A DNA stretch of 64,000 bases from the NCBI RefSeq assembly GCF_002726155.1, contig NZ_PBSH01000008.1, forward strand, positions 48,988 through 112,987, in the 5' to 3' direction. Positions within the stretch are counted from its first letter, which is position 1; each line of letters starts with the position of its first letter. Source of the stretch: Alcanivorax sp. (GTDB taxonomy: Bacteria > Pseudomonadota > Gammaproteobacteria > Pseudomonadales > Alcanivoracaceae). Made by a program: the position numbers and the translations under genes. Of this stretch, positions 1 to 8,353 are shown piece by piece. Under the pieces are notes generated by a model. The model was not told where the DNA came from, ran no database searches, and worked only from the letters and a program-made list of their open reading frames with translations.

Positions 1-2
1 CG

Positions 3-329
3 GAAATTGAAAAACAGACCGCAGAAATCAATTTGGAAAAAGCGCGGGTAGAAGCGGAAACACGTCGCACCCTGGCCGATGCAGAAGCTTACCAGAAGCG
101 GGAAATCCTGCGCGCGGATAACGCCCTGGCCCAGAAGCTGGATGCCGAAATCCAGATTCAGAAAATCTGGGCGGAAGCTTTTGCGCAGCGCAAGGTGCCG
201 CAGTATGTGTTTGGTGGTGGCAGTAACGGCACGCCCACCGGCGCGGATACGGAAACCAAGGCGTTTATGCAGATGCTGACGCTGGATGCGGCCAAGCGCT
301 TGAGTTATGAACGGGACCTGAATAAGTAA
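3..329 (+). CDS. SPFH/band-7 family protein, C-terminal part
   Basis: The reading frame is open from the first bases of the window, so the start lies upstream. What remains (about 108 residues) is a highly charged helical stretch rich in Glu, Lys and Ala followed by a Gly-rich linker (FGGGSNG) and a short conserved helix. This is the usual ending of prohibitin/flotillin-like membrane scaffold proteins, in which a coiled coil follows the SPFH domain. The SPFH domain itself is outside the window, so the family call rests on the tail only. A hairpin follows the stop codon. The window carries a second, complete SPFH gene with an NfeD partner near 58 kb. Confidence 0.6.
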   Translation, partial: EIEKQTAEINLEKARVEAETRRTLADAEAYQKREILRADNALAQKLDAEIQIQKIWAEAFAQRKVPQYVFGGGSNGTPTGADTETKAFMQMLTLDAAKRLSYERDLNK

Positions 330-335
330 GCTCTG

Positions 336-370
336 CGCCGGGTTAGCTATCTACTAGCCCGGTGTTTCTT
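336..370 (+). terminator. Hairpin terminator after the SPFH gene
   Basis: Nine-base arms (CCGGGTTAG and CTAGCCCGG, one G-T pair) enclose a seven-base loop and are followed by a T-rich stretch (GTTTCTT). It lies seven bases after the stop codon and before the end of the convergent J-domain gene. Confidence 0.55.
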
Positions 371-399
371 CCTGGCAGGGCGGGGAGCCTTTCCCTGCC

Positions 400-1680
400 C
401 TATTCCGATTTGCGGTACAGAATCACATAGCTGCGGCTGATGCGGTCGTGCAGCAGATGCCCTTTCATAAAGGCATTCACAATAAAAATCACCTTCCACA
501 AAATACCGGTCAGGCAAAATGCAATAATGCGCCCGACATTGTGTAATGGGTGCAGTCGCTGTAGCCGTCGATTGGTAACGCGCATGCCCAGCAATCGTTT
601 CCCCGGTGTGGATTGCATCGGGCTGGATTCCATGAGCAGCGCCATCAGCAAATAGAGTGGTACGGCCAGTATTATGGCGAGTGGTGCGCCGCTTTCGTCA
701 CTGCTGCCGCCGAAACGGTGCAGCGCCTCGGCCACAAAAATAGCGCCGACCACCACCAGAAACATGTCCATGGCAAAGGCCAGCATACGCAGCAAATAGC
801 CGCCCATGATCCCTTCCTCCGGCGCCACTTGCGGGGGTTTCTTTTTCTGTGCGAACACTCCCTGGCCACCGCGAACGGCCTTGATGGCGTCCTGGTTCAG
901 CGGGATATCGTCGAGGATGCGAAAGAGTGAATCACAGGTGTCTTCACCAAAATCCTCATTCAGCCAGCGCCGCTGCCCTTCCCAGTTGAACAGCCCATTC
1001 AGGTAACGGACCACCGGGTACGACAGCGGCGACTGACCGGATTGCTGCCGTTCAGTCAGCACGGCAAACAGGGCGTGGCCAAGCCGGTGGTTAAAGGCGT
1101 CGTCCAGTATCAGTGATGTGCGGGTAAGAAAATGCCAGCGATCAGCTTGTTGCGCCCCCTCCGGTTGCTGCAGAAGCTCGCGGGCTTGAGCCAGCAGTGC
1201 TGCCAGCGTTTGATCCTGCTCATCGGTACTGACGACAGGTCTGTCAAGGGTATCCAGCGGGTCGGGTTCACCATCAACAGGAGGCGGTGGCGTGGGAGTG
1301 AGCTGCACTGACCAGCTGGCCTGCTTCAGCGTTTCGTCCGGTTCCGGGTCAGTGACAAAGGTGTCGTGGCTGGGCGGCGGGGTATGGGCTGGGCCCGGCA
1401 CCAGTTCCGGTTCGGGCTCCGCTTCCGGCCTGGTTTCCATCGGTTCCTGGGGTGCGAGCGAGAGCGGTTCGCTGTGCCAGCCTTGCGGCGCCGCCGCCGG
1501 GGCGTCTTGCGATGATTGCTGTTCGGCCCAGGCCAGTGCCTGCTTGTAAGCTTGGTGCAGTTGCTGGAAACCCTGGGGATTTTCGTCCGGGCGGGTCTGT
1601 TTGAGTTGTTTCGCGTAGGCACGTTTGATCGCCCGCGCGTCGACGGTGGGTTCAATCTGCAGAATGTCCCAGGGCGGCAT
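400..1680 (-). CDS. J-domain / RDD membrane protein (DjlB/DjlC-like cochaperone)
   Basis: The N-terminal 55 residues ([40 protein letters not shown]) have the helix pattern of a divergent J-domain. The diagnostic HPD loop is replaced by RPD. A long Pro/Glu-rich linker (about residues 60-150) is followed by a helical region and then an RDD domain (about 285-420) with at least three hydrophobic segments and the STPGKRLLGMRV motif. The start codon overlaps the stop of the upstream Hsp70 gene by one base (TGATG), so the two are translationally coupled. E. coli HscC is known to work with the J-proteins DjlB and DjlC; I infer that this protein is the membrane-bound cochaperone of the neighbouring Hsp70. 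The missing His of HPD is the main oddity. Confidence 0.72.
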   Translation of the reverse strand: MPPWDILQIEPTVDARAIKRAYAKQLKQTRPDENPQGFQQLHQAYKQALAWAEQQSSQDAPAAAPQGWHSEPLSLAPQEPMETRPEAEPEPELVPGPAHTPPPSHDTFVTDPEPDETLKQASWSVQLTPTPPPPVDGEPDPLDTLDRPVVSTDEQDQTLAALLAQARELLQQPEGAQQADRWHFLTRTSLILDDAFNHRLGHALFAVLTERQQSGQSPLSYPVVRYLNGLFNWEGQRRWLNEDFGEDTCDSLFRILDDIPLNQDAIKAVRGGQGVFAQKKKPPQVAPEEGIMGGYLLRMLAFAMDMFLVVVGAIFVAEALHRFGGSSDESGAPLAIILAVPLYLLMALLMESSPMQSTPGKRLLGMRVTNRRLQRLHPLHNVGRIIAFCLTGILWKVIFIVNAFMKGHLLHDRISRSYVILYRKSE

Positions 1681-3368
1681 CAGAACCAGTCCTCGCTCTC
1701 CAGACTATCCAGCGCTTCTTTGACCTGTTTCTGGATACGCGCAATGTCCGCTGGGTTCTGATCGTCGAGGACTTTTTCAAACCGCTTCATGACGTCGGCG
1801 ATGTACTCACGGCGATCGCCCAGGCTGGACTCATACAGGCGCTCGGCCCGGGCGATCAATGCGCGGTTGTCTTCGCCATCACGGGGATGAAATTTTAGCG
1901 CGGCGAGTTTTTCCCGGGCGGCCTGTTTTTGCTCGTCACTCAGGGCCCCTGGAGCGTGTTCGATCAGGTGGCTGTGGACCTGGCCGGTGGATTCCACGGT
2001 CACGTCCACTTCCAGTAAACCGTTCATGTCGTAACTGTAGCGAACATCCACCGCTTGCTCGCCTCGCTGGCCTTTGGGCACCCGCACATTCAGTTCGCCA
2101 AGAAAGACATTCTTTTCCACGTAGCGGTTTTCGCCCTGGTAGACCTTGATGGTCAGTTCGGTCTGGTCGTCGTAGGCAGTGCATACCTGCCGGGCAATGC
2201 TCACGGGAACCACGCAATTACGCTCGATGATGGGCATGAAATAATCGCCCAGCTTGCTGTTGTCGCGATTGATCACCCCGGTGCCCAGGGTGTACGGGCA
2301 CACATCGGTCAGCACAACATCGTCCAGGGCTTCGTTGCGCATCATCAGGCCGGCCTGAATGGCCGCGCCCATGGCCACCACGGTATCCGGGTCCAGATGA
2401 CAGGACGGCAGGCGGCCGAACATCTTGCCCACAGTGGAGCGGAAAATGGCCAGCCGGGTGGAGCCCCCCACCAGCACCACATCGTCGATCTTGCTCGGGT
2501 GGGTACTGGAATCGCGCAGCGCCCGCTCGATAGGGTGCTTGGCACGAAGTAGCAGCGGCGTGCTGACCTGGGTGAACCAGTCGCTGGTGACCACGTGCTC
2601 CACGGTCTTGCTGCCCAGGTCCAGCGACAGGGTCTGATCCGCCGGCCCCAGCTTGCGTTTGGCGCCTTCCATCTGCAGGTACAGTTGTTGCAGTTGTTGA
2701 GGCTTCAGGTCATCGCGACGCAGGGCATGCTCGCGCAGCACGTCGTCCACCATGGCATCGACAAAATCCTCGCCACCAAGGAAGTTGTCCCCGGCGCTGG
2801 CGTGGACTTCCATGATGCCGTCGAAAAATTCCAGCAGTGATACATCAAAGGTGCCGCCGCCCAGATCCAGAATCAGGAACAGGCCTTCCTGTTTTTCGTG
2901 CAGACCGTAGGCAATGGCGGCGGCGGTGGGCTCGTTGATTAACCGCTCCACTTTCAATCCTGCCAGCTCGGCGGCCTGCTTGGTCGCGTGGCGCTGGTTG
3001 TCGTTGAAGTAGGCGGGCACGCTGATCACCGCCTCGGTCACTGGCTCGCCCAGGTAGGCCTCGGCGTCATCCTTGAGCGAGCGCAGCACCAGCGACGACA
3101 GTTCCGTGGCGGAGAAAGCCTGTCGCCCCAGTTTGATCTTGTGATCGGTGCCCATCAGCCGTTTGAAAGCGGCCACTGTCCTGTCGCTGTGGTTGATCAA
3201 GCGTTGTCGGGCAGTTCGGCCGACGATCAGTTCGCCCTGAGTGTCCAGCCCCACCACCGAGGGGGTCAGGACTTCACCCAGCCGGTTCGGTATCAGTGTG
3301 ACCCCCTCGTCCGTCCAGATGCCGCAGGCACTGTTGGTGGTCCCCAGGTCGATACCGATAATGGTCAT
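1680..3368 (-). CDS. hscC: HscC-type Hsp70 chaperone
   Basis: The 562-residue protein has Hsp70 ATPase signatures: GIDLGTTNS near the N-terminus, [11 protein letters not shown] and [10 protein letters not shown] in the middle, and VLVGGSTR. It is much shorter than DnaK (about 640) and close to HscC (about 556), because the substrate-binding lid is reduced; residues 385 onward form the beta domain and a short helical tail. HscC is an ATP-dependent cytoplasmic chaperone with specialised J-protein partners. The next gene encodes a J-domain/RDD protein overlapping by one base, which fits the HscC-DjlB/C pairing. No heat-shock promoter was identified in the short gap to arfB. Confidence 0.88.
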   Translation of the reverse strand: MTIIGIDLGTTNSACGIWTDEGVTLIPNRLGEVLTPSVVGLDTQGELIVGRTARQRLINHSDRTVAAFKRLMGTDHKIKLGRQAFSATELSSLVLRSLKDDAEAYLGEPVTEAVISVPAYFNDNQRHATKQAAELAGLKVERLINEPTAAAIAYGLHEKQEGLFLILDLGGGTFDVSLLEFFDGIMEVHASAGDNFLGGEDFVDAMVDDVLREHALRRDDLKPQQLQQLYLQMEGAKRKLGPADQTLSLDLGSKTVEHVVTSDWFTQVSTPLLLRAKHPIERALRDSSTHPSKIDDVVLVGGSTRLAIFRSTVGKMFGRLPSCHLDPDTVVAMGAAIQAGLMMRNEALDDVVLTDVCPYTLGTGVINRDNSKLGDYFMPIIERNCVVPVSIARQVCTAYDDQTELTIKVYQGENRYVEKNVFLGELNVRVPKGQRGEQAVDVRYSYDMNGLLEVDVTVESTGQVHSHLIEHAPGALSDEQKQAAREKLAALKFHPRDGEDNRALIARAERLYESSLGDRREYIADVMKRFEKVLDDQNPADIARIQKQVKEALDSLESEDWF

Positions 3369-3417
3369 GCGCGTTCCTTGTTGTTAGGCTGACAATCCCG
3401 TTGTAGCAGCCGTGGTT

Positions 3418-3834
3418 ATGCTTCAAGTCAGCCGTAATTTACAGATTCCCGACAGCGAGATCGACCTGCAGGCGATCCGTGCTCAGGGCAGTGGTGGCCA
3501 GAATGTGAACAAGGTCGCTTCGGCGATTCATTTGCGGTTCGACATTCGTGCCTCGTCCCTGCCCGACCGTTACAAGGACAAGCTGCTGGCGTTGAGTGAC
3601 CAGCGCATTACCACCGACGGCGTTGTTGTTATCAAGGCCCAACAGTTTCGCACCCAGGAAATGAACAAGGAAAATGCCCTGGCGCGGCTGGCCCAATTGA
3701 TCAAAAGCGTGACCGTGGAGCAAAAGCCCCGCAAGGCTACGCGCCCGACCCTGGGCAGCAAACGCCGTCGCCTGGACAGCAAGACCAAACGCGGCAAAAC
3801 CAAATCCCTGCGTGGCAAGGTGGACCCCCACTAG
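3418..3834 (+). CDS. arfB: Alternative ribosome-rescue factor B (peptidyl-tRNA hydrolase)
   Basis: The 138-residue protein carries the release-factor GGQ motif in the context [12 protein letters not shown], followed by a basic C-terminal tail ([20 protein letters not shown]) that in ArfB/YaeJ enters the mRNA channel of stalled ribosomes. It hydrolyses peptidyl-tRNA on non-stop ribosomes. ATG 3418 is preferred over the GTG at 3412 because it gives the usual N-terminus (M-x-x-SR--IPD-E). The gene is divergent from hscC and its stop codon overlaps the start of the acyltransferase gene (TAGTG). Confidence 0.93.
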   Translation: MLQVSRNLQIPDSEIDLQAIRAQGSGGQNVNKVASAIHLRFDIRASSLPDRYKDKLLALSDQRITTDGVVVIKAQQFRTQEMNKENALARLAQLIKSVTVEQKPRKATRPTLGSKRRRLDSKTKRGKTKSLRGKVDPH

Positions 3835-4517
3835 TGACCACCCTCATCGTGCGGGTGATCCGCAGTACGCTGGCGTTTGTTGTTCCACCTGTTGTGGGCA
3901 TGGTGTTGTTTCTGTTGTGCGCACCGTTCGGACGTCGCCGCGCTGCCAATCTGGGTATTGCCGTGGTTACTCGTCTGGGGCTGGGCCTGGCGGGTATTCG
4001 CTTGTCGATCGAAGGCGACGGGGCTTTGTTGAAACAACGTCCGGCAGTATTCGTGATCAACCACCAGAGCGGTACTGACCCGATTATTGTGGCATCCCTG
4101 TTGCAACGGAACATGGTTGCCATTGCCAAACATGAGCTGCGTTATCACCCTTTGCTCGGCCCGCTGATGCGCATGCTGGGCACTGTCTTTGTGAAACGGG
4201 AACAGGGCATCGGCCCCCAGGTGCTGGCCCCCTTGCTGCCGGCCCTGGCTGACGGTTATGCGGTGGCGCTCTCGCCGGAAGGCCGACGCAGCCGCGATGG
4301 TACCCTGCAACCGTTCAAGCCCGGCGCCCTGTGGCTGGCCCAGCAGTCTGGCGCGCCGTTAATCCCGGTGGTGTTACACAACAGTGGCGATATTCTGCCG
4401 GCCAAAGGGTTGCTCATGCGTGCAGGTACCGTGCGCATAACGGTGCTGCCGGCTCAGCCCGCCACGCTGACGCCGGATCAACTACGCAAGGTCTTTGCCG
4501 ATGCGCTGGCGCGGTAG
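3834..4517 (+). CDS. PlsC-like 1-acylglycerol-3-phosphate O-acyltransferase
   Basis: The 227-residue protein has one N-terminal membrane segment (about residues 10-30) and the acyltransferase motifs: NHQSGTD (the H-x4-D catalytic motif), a FVKRE block, and SPEGRRSRDG (substrate-binding EGxRS-like motif), then GAPLIPVVL. This is the PlsC fold, which moves an acyl chain onto lysophosphatidic acid or a related lysolipid at the inner membrane. The start is a GTG that overlaps the arfB stop by one base. The next gene, a START-domain protein, overlaps the 3' end. Whether the acceptor is truly 1-acylglycerol-3-phosphate cannot be told from sequence, because several PlsC-like paralogues exist in these bacteria. 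Confidence 0.85.
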   Translation: MTTLIVRVIRSTLAFVVPPVVGMVLFLLCAPFGRRRAANLGIAVVTRLGLGLAGIRLSIEGDGALLKQRPAVFVINHQSGTDPIIVASLLQRNMVAIAKHELRYHPLLGPLMRMLGTVFVKREQGIGPQVLAPLLPALADGYAVALSPEGRRSRDGTLQPFKPGALWLAQQSGAPLIPVVLHNSGDILPAKGLLMRAGTVRITVLPAQPATLTPDQLRKVFADALAR

Positions 4518-5118
4518 GGTTCTACTGGTCAGTTTGCTGGCAAGCTTCGGCGCCTGGGCACAGGCGGCGCACCCGGTCACGCGCACGGCCATGCCGGGCC
4601 CGGACCAGTTTGAACTGCGGGCGGAATTGCCGGTGGCTCTCGCGGAGTTATTGCCTTTGCTGGAGCAGCCATGTCATGTACGGCAATGGATGCCGGGGGT
4701 GGACACCCTCACCATTCTCGAACGCCCATCTTCCACCCGAACGCTGGTCTACATGGCGCGCAGCGCCCCCTGGCCCCTCAGTGGTCGTGATGCGGTTACA
4801 CTGTTTGAGCGCCACTCCGGCGACCCGGTGGTGTTGACCATGAAAGGCAAGCCCGATGCCTGGCCCGAGCAACCGGACCACGTGCGGGTACCGTTCACGG
4901 AAGGCAGCTGGTCCTTGCAGGCGCAACCTGAAATGGGCCGTACCCGCGTGGTGTACCGGCAACGGGTGAATCCGGGCGGGGGCATTCCACAGTGGCTGGC
5001 CGACCGGCTTGCCCCGGGACAAATGGAAGCGGCGCTGGCCGCGCTGGAGAATTATGTACGCGATCCGCAACGGACTGATTGCCCTGCTGCTGAGCCTGCC
5101 GCTCACGGGGCTGGCTGA
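4501..5118 (+). CDS. Secreted START-domain lipid-binding protein
   Basis: A signal peptide (residues 1-22, ending in an AQA-A type site) precedes about 180 residues with the START/SRPBCC pattern: CHVRQWMPG, SAPWPLSGRDAVTLFE, the GSWSLQ strand, TRVVYRQRVNPGGGIPQWLADR and a terminal helix. Such proteins bind lipids or sterols in a helix-grip cavity; in proteobacteria the exact ligand is usually unknown. ATG 4501 lies inside the acyltransferase gene (17-base overlap). The 3' end overlaps the next gene by about 65 bases, so these genes form one tight operon likely concerned with lipids or the envelope (inference). Confidence 0.75.
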   Translation: MRWRGRVLLVSLLASFGAWAQAAHPVTRTAMPGPDQFELRAELPVALAELLPLLEQPCHVRQWMPGVDTLTILERPSSTRTLVYMARSAPWPLSGRDAVTLFERHSGDPVVLTMKGKPDAWPEQPDHVRVPFTEGSWSLQAQPEMGRTRVVYRQRVNPGGGIPQWLADRLAPGQMEAALAALENYVRDPQRTDCPAAEPAAHGAG

Positions 5119-6424
5119 CACCGATTGTGAGACCGGTTTCTTTGCCCTGCAGCAGGCCCTGAAGCGTGCGGGTATCCACGATGCTCAGGCGAAGACGTTG
5201 CCCGGTTATCCCCATCTGGGCGTAAACCGCTGGTTGGCCTTCCTGCAACAGCAGGCGGTTACCGTGCCTCAACAGCAACAGTGGATTCGCCTGGCGACGG
5301 CCAAAGCCTGGCGGGATCAGACGCTACTGGCCCTGCGGCTGCCAGAGGATAACGCGACCTTTACCCCGCAAGCAGCGCACTTGCTGTTGAAAGCCTGCCT
5401 GCCGGTTCTGGCAGCGCGAACCGATTTTTCGACGCTGCCCCAGGCGCAGATTCCGGACAGCTATGCCACCTGGCTGCGCGTCGCCGGGCTCTACCCGCTG
5501 ACAGCCTGGCTGGCTACCGGGTCCATCAACGATTATCACCAGGAGATGACCGCCCGTTTCCGTGAGCCGGCGCCACAACCGCGCCAGCAGTTTGCGCCCC
5601 CTGTGGGTGCCTCTGCACCGGTCGCTCCGAACGCGGTGGCGCGCAACCCTCTGCACATCCCCTTGCCGGATAACCAGCAACTGCAGGCGCTGATGCAACA
5701 CTATGCGCCGGTATTGGCGGTGGCCGATACCCAAGCCTGGAATTTGCCCGGGCGCGTCGAGCTGGATGATGCACACGCGCCGGTGATCAATACTGCGGAA
5801 CCGGTCACGTACACCTGGCAGAGCTGGACCCATTTCCGTGGTCAGCACCTGTTGCAACTCAACTACCAGTTCTGGTTCAGCCAGCGCCCGAAAAACGGGT
5901 GGCTGGATAGCTATGCGGGCACCCTGGACGGGTTGATCTGGCGGGTGACGCTCAAGCCCGATGGCCAGGTGCTGTTCTACGACAGCATTCACCCCTGCGG
6001 TTGTTACCACAAAATTTACCCGGTGGACCCGACGTTGACGCTGGCGCAGATCAAGGGCGATAAACCGGTGCTTTATTCGGAAAGAGTGGCTGATGCCCGC
6101 GACCAGCGCCTGGCATTGCTGCTGGAGCCCAATACCCACTATCTGGTGCGCGTTACCCGGGTAGACGATGGATTACCGACCTCGCCTTACTCGCTGGCTG
6201 ATGCCGACACGCTGCGCGCCTTGCCACTTCCGGATGGCAGTGTGGGCAGCCTGTTCAATGCCGGTGGTCTGGTACCGATCTCGAAACGGGGCGAACGATT
6301 CTTTCTCTGGCCCATGGGGGTGCCGTCCGCTGGCGCCATGCGCCAACCCGGTGAACATGCAGTAGCTTTCAAGGGGCGGCGTCATTTTGATGAGCCGACA
6401 TTGGCTGAGACGTTATTTGAATAG
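5054..6424 (+). CDS. Unrecognised secreted protein of 456 residues
   Basis: I do not recognise a family. The chosen ATG at 5054 gives a classic signal peptide (MYAIRNGLIALLLSLPLTGLA, cut near residue 20); an earlier in-frame ATG at 5009 would put 15 basic residues in front and spoil it. The mature protein has a helical N-terminal half, a Pro/Ala/Gln-rich linker (about residues 165-190), and a C-terminal half containing QSWTHFRGQHLLQLNYQFWF, a CGCYH motif and LFNAGGLVP. The conserved Cys and His residues suggest metal binding or a disulfide but do not prove it. It overlaps the START-domain gene, so it is probably co-transcribed with it. Confidence 0.6.
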   Translation: MYAIRNGLIALLLSLPLTGLADTDCETGFFALQQALKRAGIHDAQAKTLPGYPHLGVNRWLAFLQQQAVTVPQQQQWIRLATAKAWRDQTLLALRLPEDNATFTPQAAHLLLKACLPVLAARTDFSTLPQAQIPDSYATWLRVAGLYPLTAWLATGSINDYHQEMTARFREPAPQPRQQFAPPVGASAPVAPNAVARNPLHIPLPDNQQLQALMQHYAPVLAVADTQAWNLPGRVELDDAHAPVINTAEPVTYTWQSWTHFRGQHLLQLNYQFWFSQRPKNGWLDSYAGTLDGLIWRVTLKPDGQVLFYDSIHPCGCYHKIYPVDPTLTLAQIKGDKPVLYSERVADARDQRLALLLEPNTHYLVRVTRVDDGLPTSPYSLADADTLRALPLPDGSVGSLFNAGGLVPISKRGERFFLWPMGVPSAGAMRQPGEHAVAFKGRRHFDEPTLAETLFE

Positions 6425-6445
6425 CAAGCGGGGATGATGAACGAG

Positions 6446-6484
6446 CCTTCTGCCTCTCTACGCAAAATGGTCAGAGGCAGAAGG
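6446..6484. terminator. Hairpin between convergent genes
   Basis: Twelve-base perfect arms (CCTTCTGCCTCT / AGAGGCAGAAGG) enclose a 15-base loop between two convergent genes. Neither flank has a clear T-run, so it may act as a transcript-end stabiliser or weak bidirectional terminator. Confidence 0.45.
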
Positions 6485-6494
6485 ACAAAGCCGT

Positions 6495-7094
6495 CTAGAT
6501 GCCGTCCTCCGGGGAAAGGGTACGCTTGGCGAGATCGGCCTCACTTTTTTCCAGCCAGACAGGCCAGTATTTCTCGTATTTCTTCTGCACGCTGTCCTTG
6601 TTTTTCTGGTACCAGCTGAGCGATTTCTCCGAGTTCTCTACCCGTTTTGTGCCGGACACCCAGCCTTCGAAGCTGGACTTTTGCAGACTGAATTTGGTGT
6701 CGGGATCATTCTTGATCGGCCAGAGGGAAAAGCGGGCTTTCCAGGCGCCCATGCGAGGGGTGGTAATACTGTAGTAGTTCTTCCCAGCGAGTAGATTGGC
6801 TTCCATGAAGTCCGCCGCTTCGGAAACCACCATAAAGACGTGGTGCCCCGGCGTGGTGGTGTAAGACACCTTGGTGCCATTCTTGATGACGCCAATAAAC
6901 GTAATCGTGTCATCGGTTACCTCGTACAGGGACGCCCCAATGGCGCTACCAACGAAGCTGGAGCGCATGAACACCACTTGCGCTTCTTGTGTGGCGGGCG
7001 GCTGGATGGTTTGCTGGCTGGAGAGCGCCATGGGATTGGCAGCGCAGCCGGTCAGCAGAGCCAGAATCATCAGTGATGCTAATCGAAAATACAT
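6495..7094 (-). CDS. Putative lipoprotein, DUF2846-like
   Basis: A 199-residue protein with a type II signal peptide and lipobox LLTGC (Cys17). The region after it (QEAQVVFMRSSFVGSAIGASLYEVT, FIGVIKNGTKVSYTTTPGHHVFMVVSE, GKNYYSITTPRMG) has the small beta-rich pattern of DUF2846-type lipoproteins, which are of unknown function and usually surface or periplasmic. The last 60 residues are charged and helical (ENSEKSLSWYQKNKD, EKYWPVWLEKSEADLAK). It stands alone between convergent and divergent neighbours. The family call is from pattern memory and is not certain. Confidence 0.62.
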   Translation of the reverse strand: MYFRLASLMILALLTGCAANPMALSSQQTIQPPATQEAQVVFMRSSFVGSAIGASLYEVTDDTITFIGVIKNGTKVSYTTTPGHHVFMVVSEAADFMEANLLAGKNYYSITTPRMGAWKARFSLWPIKNDPDTKFSLQKSSFEGWVSGTKRVENSEKSLSWYQKNKDSVQKKYEKYWPVWLEKSEADLAKRTLSPEDGI

Positions 7095-7343
7095 TGAATT
7101 ATCCCTTCCCTGTTATGAAGTGTTTTCTATTTGAGGCGTGCATGATCATAAAAACCCGGGACATTATGTCGAATAAGACCTCGGGGCTCTGTAGGAAATG
7201 GCTGATTTTAAGGGCGCGCGTATAGGAAGGCCGCGCCACTGACATAAACTTCCCGTCGCTTTGGCGCTATCGGATTGCTGCCATTCCCCCACCACTTGTT
7301 AAGCTTGGGGCCGCATCCACCCTCCACCCTTACGGAGCAAACC

Positions 7344-8300
7344 ATGAAAGCTATTGCCACCACCGGCTGGGGCCTCAAGCCCGTCCTGTCCCTGATTGAA
7401 ACAGACGAACCCGGTGGCCTGAAACCGGATGACGTGCTGGTGGCGGTCCATGCGGCGTCGGTGAATCCCAAGGACTGGAAGCTGAATTACAATTTGGCGG
7501 TGGCTGCCAGCCCGGTCATGGTCAAACACCTGCCGCCGCTTTTTGGTGATGACCTGGCCGGTGTCGTGGTGGACAAGGGGCGCAATGTGCGTGATTTCGA
7601 GATCGGAGATGCGGTCTACGGCATGGACATGCGCCTGCGCACCGCATCCCTGGCCGAACTGGCGCGCATTAGCCAGCGCCGCATTGCCAAAAAACCGGAG
7701 AACCTGTCATTTACGCAAGCCGCCGCCATGCCGCTGGCCGCGCTCACCGCCCTGCAAGGGCTGCGCAAAGGCAAGGCCGAGACGGGTAAAACCGTGCTGA
7801 TTATCGGTGCCTCAGGTGGGGTGGGGACTTTCGCGGTGCAAGTGGCCAAAAATTTGGGTTTGCATGTCACCGGCGTGTGTAGCGGGCGAAACACGGATTT
7901 TGTTCGTGAGCTGGGTGCCGATGCGGTGATTGATTACACCCAGGGGGACTACCGCCAGTCGGCGGGGAGGTTTGATTTGGTCTTCGATGTGACGTCCTAT
8001 GAAACCCCGCTGACCTGTGCGGCGTTGTTGGGCAAGAACGGCTACTTCATTTCCACCGGTGGCGATGGCAAATCCATGTTGGGCACCCCGCTCTATCGGT
8101 TGCTGGGTAAAAAAGCCGGCACGGTAGTGGTGGAATCCTACCGGCGTGACCTGGAAACCCTGAAGGCCATGGTAGAGGCAGGGTCTTTGACGCCGATTAT
8201 CGACAGTACTTTTTCGCTGGCAGAAAGCGAAGCCGCCTATAACCGCAGCCGCTCCGGACGTTGTCGCGGTAAAGTGGTTATTGATGTGGCCAATGACTAG
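7344..8300 (+). CDS. NAD(P)H:quinone oxidoreductase-type medium-chain dehydrogenase
   Basis: A 318-residue MDR-superfamily protein: an N-terminal GroES-like domain (MKAIATTGWG, AASVNPKDWK, GDDLAGVVVDKG) and a Rossmann domain with the nucleotide motif GASGGVGTFAVQVAK. The catalytic and structural zinc-binding cysteines of alcohol dehydrogenases are absent, so this is the zinc-free quinone-oxidoreductase class, which reduces quinones or activated alkenes. ATG 7344 is preceded by a ribosome-binding site (ACGGAGC). It is monocistronic; nothing in the neighbourhood points to a specific substrate. Confidence 0.85.
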   Translation: MKAIATTGWGLKPVLSLIETDEPGGLKPDDVLVAVHAASVNPKDWKLNYNLAVAASPVMVKHLPPLFGDDLAGVVVDKGRNVRDFEIGDAVYGMDMRLRTASLAELARISQRRIAKKPENLSFTQAAAMPLAALTALQGLRKGKAETGKTVLIIGASGGVGTFAVQVAKNLGLHVTGVCSGRNTDFVRELGADAVIDYTQGDYRQSAGRFDLVFDVTSYETPLTCAALLGKNGYFISTGGDGKSMLGTPLYRLLGKKAGTVVVESYRRDLETLKAMVEAGSLTPIIDSTFSLAESEAAYNRSRSGRCRGKVVIDVAND

Positions 8301-8353
8301 TCGCCGCCAGTCATTCGGATTACTGAGCGGCGAGAGTGGTTCTTGGTAACCCG

